NCBI GenBank assembly: GCA_930367205.1
Contig: OV884009.1
Span: 117,255,454-117,319,453, forward strand
DNA length: 64,000 nt
Source: Acanthosoma haemorrhoidale
Taxonomy: Eukaryota > Arthropoda > Insecta > Hemiptera > Acanthosomatidae
Direction of reading: 5' to 3'
Part shown: in pieces, positions 1-64,000 of the stretch
Layout: every line of letters starts with the position of its first letter
Numbering within the stretch: position 1 is the first letter of the stretch
Notes under the pieces: model-generated
What the model saw: the letters and a program-made list of their open reading frames with translations, nothing else
The model's database searches: none
What the model was told of the DNA's origin: nothing
Made by a program: the position numbers and the translations under genes

Positions 1-57
1 TATGGATGAAACGGAAATCAATATGTTGGCTTCATAGTTAATTAGAAATACAATAGG

Positions 58-176
58 TTGACCCTGGAACAGTAGAATCACTTCTACAACATTCTTCGTC
101 TAAAAATGCGATCGGAGTAAGAAAATTAATTAGTATGGCCTCTTGTTACCGCAGGTTTGTTACTAATTTTTAATAG
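58..176 (+). pseudogene. Gypsy-type pol fragment, reverse transcriptase/RNase H junction
   Basis: One frame reads VDPGTVESLLQHSS, then VRKLISMASCYRRFVTNF, then two stops. The VR-x-x-x-x-MAS-x-YRRF-x-x-NF pattern is the conserved segment just after the gypsy reverse transcriptase core. It is too short and broken to assign to a family. Confidence 0.6.
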
Positions 177-440
177 GTCAAAGGAGTTTCGGAATACAGG
201 GAAATTAGTCTTAATTTTTCGAGTCTTCAGCAGGGCTTTGGTACGTCAGATCAATGACTACAACCCCCAGCGGAAGAAAGCAACCTTCAAATCAGAAAAT
301 CTAATTCATACTCCGACACAAGTTCACCCTCTCTCATCTGCCAAACGAGGGCTTACAAGCAAACTTGCTCCAAAATTCGACTGCAGAAATTCTGAGCTTG
401 AAGTGATCTTTTTGTGATTGAACCAGGCACTTGAAGTGAT

Positions 441-552
<112 letters not shown>

Positions 553-1022
553 TGTAATATTTAAATACTGGTGGCCACCCACCACCCTAAAAAGTATTTC
601 GTACTCGATTCAACCTCAAGATTTTAACGTGCGCACCCTAATACTCTACAAAAATGTTATGAATCCCGTAGATCTACCTAAAATAAGTCATTAATAAAAA
701 ATTGTCGCGTCATTCTATCGACCTTTATGTTCTTAATTCTTAATGACCGGAAGTAAAATAGAGGGCTATTGGTTTTACACTATGTTTATACATTTTAATG
801 TAATTATCACTGCATTACATGTAATCGATTTATCATACAATCATTTTTACTGTAACACTATCATCATAAAATATTCTAGTCTTAGGTTAGTTATTGCTGT
901 ATATCAAAAATTCAGCTTGTTACTAATTACCTCTAGGTATATCCCTATACTGTTTCATAACATATGGAAATGGATCCATATGAAATAAGAAATAAAGTGA
1001 ATAAATTTGTTATTTATTCCAG

Positions 1023-58947
<57,925 letters not shown>

Positions 58948-59553
58948 GAGTGGCTCATCAAATGGTGGAAGGAGCTCCCATGCATTTGAAAATGCCTAGT
59001 TGTAGTTTTTGACACTAGTCCAATTAGACGGTTCACTATTAGACTTTAAGGAAATTTATAATCGTGTAGTTTGTACAGTAACTCTAATAGAGAGAGTATT
59101 TGTACTTATAATGTGAATACTATTAACTACTTGATTTAAGTTTGAATTAAATGTGAATTCTTCAAAAGTATTATATTGTAAGTTATAGAATATATTAAAT
59201 TCAAGATTCATCACCAAAGAATGTACATTTTACACCAATGTGTACAAAACTTATGTTATGCTTTAATACTACCCATCTTTTGTGCATAATAATTAATTCT
59301 ACATTAAATAGTTTATTCAAACTTTTTAATGAATACTTGATGAAAAGTTTAGAATAAGAAATATTTTCTTCAATGTAAATAGGTAAATATTAATATTGAT
59401 AATTTCAAAGCCTGAAAGTAAAATCTACAGAAAATGTTAAATAGTAATATTACTTTATAAAAAATAGTCCCATCTAAGGGCTAGTTAAAGTTATTTTATT
59501 TTAAAATGTTACATTATAAAAAAAATATGCTAAAATTATTATTATAATACACA

Positions 59554-59655
59554 GGTGGTCTGAAAAGTTTCCGACCTCAACATGAAGATGATAATAAAAT
59601 AAATAAAAGTTAGTGAAATAAAAGCTTTGTTAGGTCGGAAACTTTTCAGACCACC
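59554..59655. repeat. Hairpin MITE in the 3' UTR
   Basis: A 24-bp arm (59554-59577, GGTGGTCTGAAAAGTTTCCG...) is exactly complementary to 59632-59655, with a 54-nt AT-rich loop. The arms resemble a mariner-type terminus. TA dinucleotides lie just outside (59548-59549 and 59659-59660), so it is probably a TA-inserted deletion derivative. Confidence 0.85.
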
Positions 59656-60340
59656 CGTTAACCTTAATTAACAATGTAAGAATGTCAATTTAATTTACAA
59701 TATATTTCTATTGGATGGCATTTTCCTCCAGGGATATGTGAGGTTCTTATTTTTCAGTCTAATGGCCTATTATAACTTGATGGCTTAATATGAAGAAATT
59801 TCCAAGTTAAGCTATCATAATCATTAGATGATAGCACTATTAAAGAAAATTGACATTATCTCATTAGTGAAAAGGAGGTTTCCTTCTGGGCTGAAAAATA
59901 TCTCAAGAGAAAAAAATATCAACTAATACTAATCCAAAGAGCTGCTATGGACAGTAAGAGAGAGGAATGATCTACATACAACAGCTATTAATGCAATTTT
60001 AAGCAAATAATTTAGATTGTGGTCATGTTCAGGAGTATTTTTGATGTAACTAAATGCATGTATAAATTTGTGTATAAAACACTGAAATTGTGTTACTTTC
60101 CAACATCACTGAATATATAGATTTACTTTCAGAATATGTGAATAGTTTTCTGTGTAATATTTGTTTTATAGTGTGTGAATGATTTATCAAGTTTCCATAA
60201 TTTGATTGTTTATTGTGTATATTTGTGTATTTGATGATGATAATTAATTTGTATGGGTTGTGTAAAAAAAAAATGGTATTTTACTCTTAAAAGGTTTTAT
60301 AAATTCTAGTGTAGCTGAGCATAATAGAATAATTCTACAA

Positions 60341-60346
60341 AATAAA
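60341..60346 (+). promoter_or_regulatory. Polyadenylation signal AATAAA (proximal candidate)
   Basis: Exact AATAAA about 1.4 kb after the stop codon, followed by T-rich sequence. Confidence 0.4.
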
Positions 60347-60576
60347 ATTGTTAATATTTTTACTATTGTATAATTTGTTTTATAAGGTATGAATGAAATT
60401 CATTGCGATATTATAGGATATTTATTGAAACTATTACCTTCACATTTTTTTTAATATGTAAGTTCTAAATTTGAGCGTATGTAAGATTTGTTTGACACAC
60501 ATTGTTTTGAATATTAGGTGAAACCAATTTCATTCAATATGCTTGGACGTCTTGTAAATTCTGTTTAAAAATTTAA

Positions 60577-60582
60577 AATAAA
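60577..60582 (+). promoter_or_regulatory. Polyadenylation signal AATAAA (distal candidate)
   Basis: Exact AATAAA followed within 20 nt by a T-rich stretch, a classic layout. No further gene-like sequence lies between the stop codon and here. Confidence 0.45.
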
Positions 60583-61110
60583 TTATTTAATGTTACTTTT
60601 TTTTATTATAATTTTGCTCATTTTGATACTGTTATAATTTATTAATATAATAAATATAATTAATATAATAAGTTATAATTTATATTAATTTAAACAAATT
60701 AATTAGGAGTGCATAGGGAAACTAGTACATCTCAAATAAAAGACTATTAGCCAAATTTGAATTTCCTCCTAGATAAATTAATTTTTTGGCATAGTCCCCT
60801 ACAGGAGAGAGATCTATCATATTAATGTTGACGGATAAAGAAAGGTAATGGTCAACTACAATACTGCCAAGAGAGATGTCGGCTTCTTGCCTGCGGACCC
60901 TTGCCCTTGGCAAAGTTTAAGGGCCGCTCGAGTTTTCCCAATTCGGTAGGCAGTGAGATTTTTCCCGATGGGGCGGATTTCAACCTGCCATGCTCTTTAC
61001 ACATTGGACAAACTAACATATACTATGCATATAACTATATTAATTCAAAAGAATTAAACCATATTCATACAATATCATCATGTTTCAATACTAAAAATTA
61101 ATTCTTAATA
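60583..61110. other. Intergenic, nothing definite
   Basis: AT-rich except for a GC-richer patch at 60880-60990 of unknown origin. No coding signal. Confidence 0.45.
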
Positions 61111-61765
61111 TACACTGCCCCACAAAAAAAGTGGGGCACACTTAGAAAAATTCGAATATTTGCTTCTTAATAGAATTATTTCAACTTTTAATTATTTTTT
61201 AATTACCATTAAATGTATTAAGTTGTAAGGGGCTATAAATATGAAGGAAAACCCCAATAATTAGTTTTTTATATTATTTTTATTTTAATTCAAAAAATGG
61301 TTTTGACGATCAAGCAAGTAGTTGTGTTACTGCTTTTGTGGAAGACGGCCGAAGTCAAAGATATGCTGTCCGTGCATTGGGTTTCCCTAAAACTGCTGTT
61401 CGGAGAGCAATCCGATGTTTCTGCGAGACATGTTTGTGCAATCGCACTCAGATCATGTCAGCCACGAGTGACTGGTTTATTGTACTGCACATGCTTCAGA
61501 ATTGGTTTTCAACTGCTAAACTTCTTCATACAACTCGGGAAGTAGCAATATGTGCAGAAACTGTTAGAAGACGGGGCTATTATTGTCCAGAGAAAATTGT
61601 AGAGCTTGTTTGTAATTTGCTTGAGGACACCATTTGTGGACTGAAAACAAATGGAGCAAGGTGCTGTTTTCAGATGAGTCAGGCTTCCCTCTTTATACAC
61701 CAGGATGGATGGATGAGGTCTGGGACGGAATTTCTTCAACAGGGAACAAAACTATACATTCTTAT
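61111..61765 (+). pseudogene. Tc1/mariner-like transposon remnant
   Basis: It begins with a terminal-like sequence containing an 8-bp hairpin (TGCCCCAC, seven A, GTGGGGCA; 61117-61139). A frame at 61338-61769 gives a helix-turn-helix start (EDGRSQRYAVRALGFPKTAV, then RRAIRCF). Another frame gives NKWSKVLFSDESGFPLYTPG (61634-61720), the first catalytic Asp block of Tc1-type transposases. The rest of the catalytic domain and the right end are missing. Confidence 0.7.
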
Positions 61766-61984
61766 ATAAGAATATGGAAAACTTGTATTCTTTATTTAAT
61801 TTCTCTCTCTTATATTAATGAATCAGCAAACCTAATTTGGTGACTAAACTGACTTAAAACCTTTTGGGATGAAATATCATGAATTCTTTAATGAAACAAA
61901 TCATGAAAGCAAATAACCATCGAATGAACAGTTCAGTGAAATTACTACCTCTATTGGTTGCACAAGTGTTGGGGTCAAGTCAAT

Positions 61985-62125
61985 CTTCCACTCTAATCTA
62001 CTAAGAATGTTTTTTAGCACTAAATAATCAGGCAAAAAACAAGGTTAAATTAATGTGGGTGTCAGGGCATATGGTTATAAAATCAAATTAAAGGGAGATG
62101 CTCTCTTGCGGAAACATGTTCATAG
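61985..62125 (+). pseudogene. LINE RNase H fragment
   Basis: Reads ECFLALNNQAKNKVKLMWVS, then GHMVIKSN, then a stop. The L-x-WV-x-GH-x-x-I-x-x-N block is that of the RNase H domain carried by R1/LOA-type LINEs. Degraded. Confidence 0.5.
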
Positions 62126-63717
62126 GGCTAGCTAGAACCTTTCTGTCTGCCCTTCCGTTAGCTTGTATGGGGAATTTCCTTGGGAGTGGGAGGGGGGCTC
62201 CTGGGCAGAATCTCAGCAAAGATTGATGGAATGGATTGAAAAAGTTAGAAGGATGACTTATTAAAATACCATATCATTAAGATACCACATCAAAACTGGG
62301 CCTTGTTAAACAGGATGCTCTTAATATTAATGACAACATAAAATATTTATGATGGATTTTTATTACTGGTTATGGTGAGAAATAAATTTAGCAGCTTATT
62401 TAAAAACCCAAAGGCTAATTAAAAGAAAAGAAATTTAAACTAAAAGATGAAATTATAATATAAAGTTTAAAGTTGGAGTGTCATCTGTTGATTTAAATAA
62501 AGAATGCGAACTCACAGAACTAGAATTTCTGATTTTATTTCTTAACAATTAAAAACATAAATTACAGAATCAAATATCAGGAACTTACAAAAAAACTTAA
62601 TTATTATTGGCTTCACAGTTAAATGACTCATTTAAAACTGAATACTGCGTTCTTAAACTAATTAAATATCATCGAAACCCGTATATCAAGACAAAGTCGT
62701 CAATTATAGAAAGAGTCAAAAGACATTAATGACTTAGAAAATTATTATAATTCAATAATTGAATTCTTTAAATTACAATTGTGTATGTATACAAATTAAG
62801 GCATTCAAAGGTAAGTCACACATGATAGTTTTATTCTTGTAAACAACCTAAATAATATGATTCAAAAATTACAAAAGTGCAGAAAATTTAAAACTAAATC
62901 TACTATTGAAGATACATAAAAAATAATGTATTAGTTTTCTATTCATGCTAAAACATATGTCTTGAACATAATTTGACAATAAGTTTTGCAATGTAACAAT
63001 ACATAAAAAGATAAAATAGCGACTGAATTTACTTTAAACAAAAGTTGCTGATATTTAAAAAAATATTATATACTAAACTAAATAGTATAACTTTAAAATG
63101 GGTTGATTTTCATTCAACAATTTTCTTTATATTACAATATAAATGTATTGACCATTGTATGGTCATCACATATTATGTAGACAAAAAAGTAAACAATTGT
63201 ATTGCTTACAGATTATATTGTCGATGGATAATTGTCGAAATGTTCAAATGACATAGTAAAACTGAAAATGATTATATTTTAAAATTATTGTCTTTTTAAA
63301 CTAGATACCAACAAAATATATAAAAAATATATATGTGCATAGTATATACACATTTATAAAGTTATATTAAGATGAAAAAAAAAATTAAAACAATTTAAGT
63401 TATTCAAAGGTAACAAATAATAAGGTAAAAGATTACTGGCAATCTTTTTAGGATTTAAATTTTCATAGCACCATTTGTTGTTAAAAAACAAAGAAATCAC
63501 AGATATTTAAAAATAAATTTTACTACAAAAAACAAACAAATGTATAAGTTTGTACATTGTACAAATGTATACTGTTGTTTATATATACATATCTCAAGAG
63601 ATGTTTATATATACAGTTGTTTATATATGCATATCTCAGGAGATGTTTGACTAATCAACATTTATGATTGATTCTCTTCCTTTTCCAACACCAATCCATT
63701 TAACTAAAAGGAAAAAA

Positions 63718-63748
<31 letters not shown>

Positions 63749-64000
63749 AACATATTTCAATGCATGCAAATCATACACAAAATGAATATAATTATGTAAA
63801 ATCACTTGGAAAAAAAATGACCCAACAGGAAAAATGTACCCCCCCCCCCAGATCTTCACCTTAAGTTTTCCATCCATTAAAGGTATGTAGGATCAAATCG
63901 GGGGGGGGGGGGGGGGGGAATGACCGATTAGGGAAAATTTACTAAATTACTAAGCAATTTCTTATTAAAACGCTTCCTTGCATCTGTAATTCCTGCATAT
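62126..64000. other. Intergenic AT-rich sequence
   Basis: No gene recognised. It contains a two-copy repeat (TATATACATATCTCAAGAGATGTTTATATATACAG-type units, about 63570-63650), a (TA)n run (63722-63749), a C-run (63840-63849) and a G-run (63900-63918). Confidence 0.5.
63900..63918. repeat. G19 homopolymer
   Basis: Nineteen consecutive G, unusual in AT-rich DNA. Such runs are error-prone in sequencing and can form quadruplexes. Confidence 0.9.

Larger units (their letters stand above)
58948..60600 (+). other. 3' UTR of the receptor-like gene
   Basis: AT-rich non-coding sequence follows the stop. Canonical AATAAA signals lie at 60341-60346 and 60577-60582, so the UTR is about 1.4 or 1.65 kb depending on the site used. 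It carries a perfect hairpin repeat at 59554-59655, listed separately. The exact cleavage sites cannot be read from sequence alone. Confidence 0.55.

Noticed and set aside
63570..63650. CRISPR-like short repeats (TATATACATATCTCA units)
   Set aside because: Only two units in eukaryotic AT-rich DNA, no regular spacers; a simple tandem repeat.

Overview
The window is AT-rich animal nuclear DNA, almost certainly from an insect; a hemipteran is my guess and no more. The evidence is a spliced gene with GT-AG introns of very uneven size and a transposon mix typical of arthropods (Jockey, R2/R4-like and RTE-like LINEs, gypsy LTR elements, mariner/Tc1 and Tigger relatives, a Penelope-like remnant).

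One host gene, on the plus strand, fills about 58 kb. I assembled 17 coding exons (1023 to 58947) whose phases agree at every junction. They give about 1156 residues, open at the 5' side because the signal-peptide exon lies to the left of the window. The order is: two von Willebrand factor C (VWC) modules, a fibronectin III (FN3) module, two more VWC modules, a cysteine-free spacer of about 310 residues encoded by one large exon, three FN3 modules each split over two exons, a transmembrane helix, and a short tail with an NPSY motif. This layout fits the insect family usually annotated as 'putative epidermal cell surface receptor'. The last coding exon adds only two residues and then a 3' UTR of about 1.4-1.6 kb with two AATAAA signals.

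Nearly everything else is intron, and most identifiable intron sequence is mobile DNA. Region by region: 0-1 kb, a gypsy pol scrap and a (CT)n tract; 1-8 kb, broken Jockey and R2/R4-like LINE pieces, including a Jockey copy that joins the start of ORF1 to the end of ORF2; 9.2-12.0 kb, a minus-strand gypsy element with 0.19-kb LTRs, a tRNA-Phe primer site and a large internal deletion; 12.0-13.4 kb, a minus-strand mariner/Tc-like transposon touching that LTR; 18.2 kb, a solo LTR of the same gypsy family in the opposite orientation with a 4-bp target duplication; 25-26.6 kb, Penelope-like and LINE remnants; 27.9-28.2 kb, a fold-back repeat; 28.2-36.3 kb, a young sense-strand Ty3/gypsy element whose second LTR is followed by a second, truncated 5' internal region; 38.6-39.2 kb, a LINE scrap; 45-50 kb, a Tigger/jerky-like remnant, a 5'-truncated LINE with its poly(A), several repeats and a tRNA-like SINE candidate; 52.8-53.6 kb, an RTE-like LINE scrap; 59.55-59.66 kb, a perfect hairpin MITE in the 3' UTR. 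After the gene come a Tc-like transposase remnant (61.1-61.8 kb), a LINE RNase H scrap (62.0 kb), and AT-rich sequence with microsatellites.

I see no rRNA, no intact tRNA gene, no CRISPR array, and no evidence for a new multi-gene system. The most unusual items are the LTR-internal-LTR-internal arrangement in intron 10, the tRNA-Phe-primed gypsy family with its solo LTR, and the 3' UTR hairpin.
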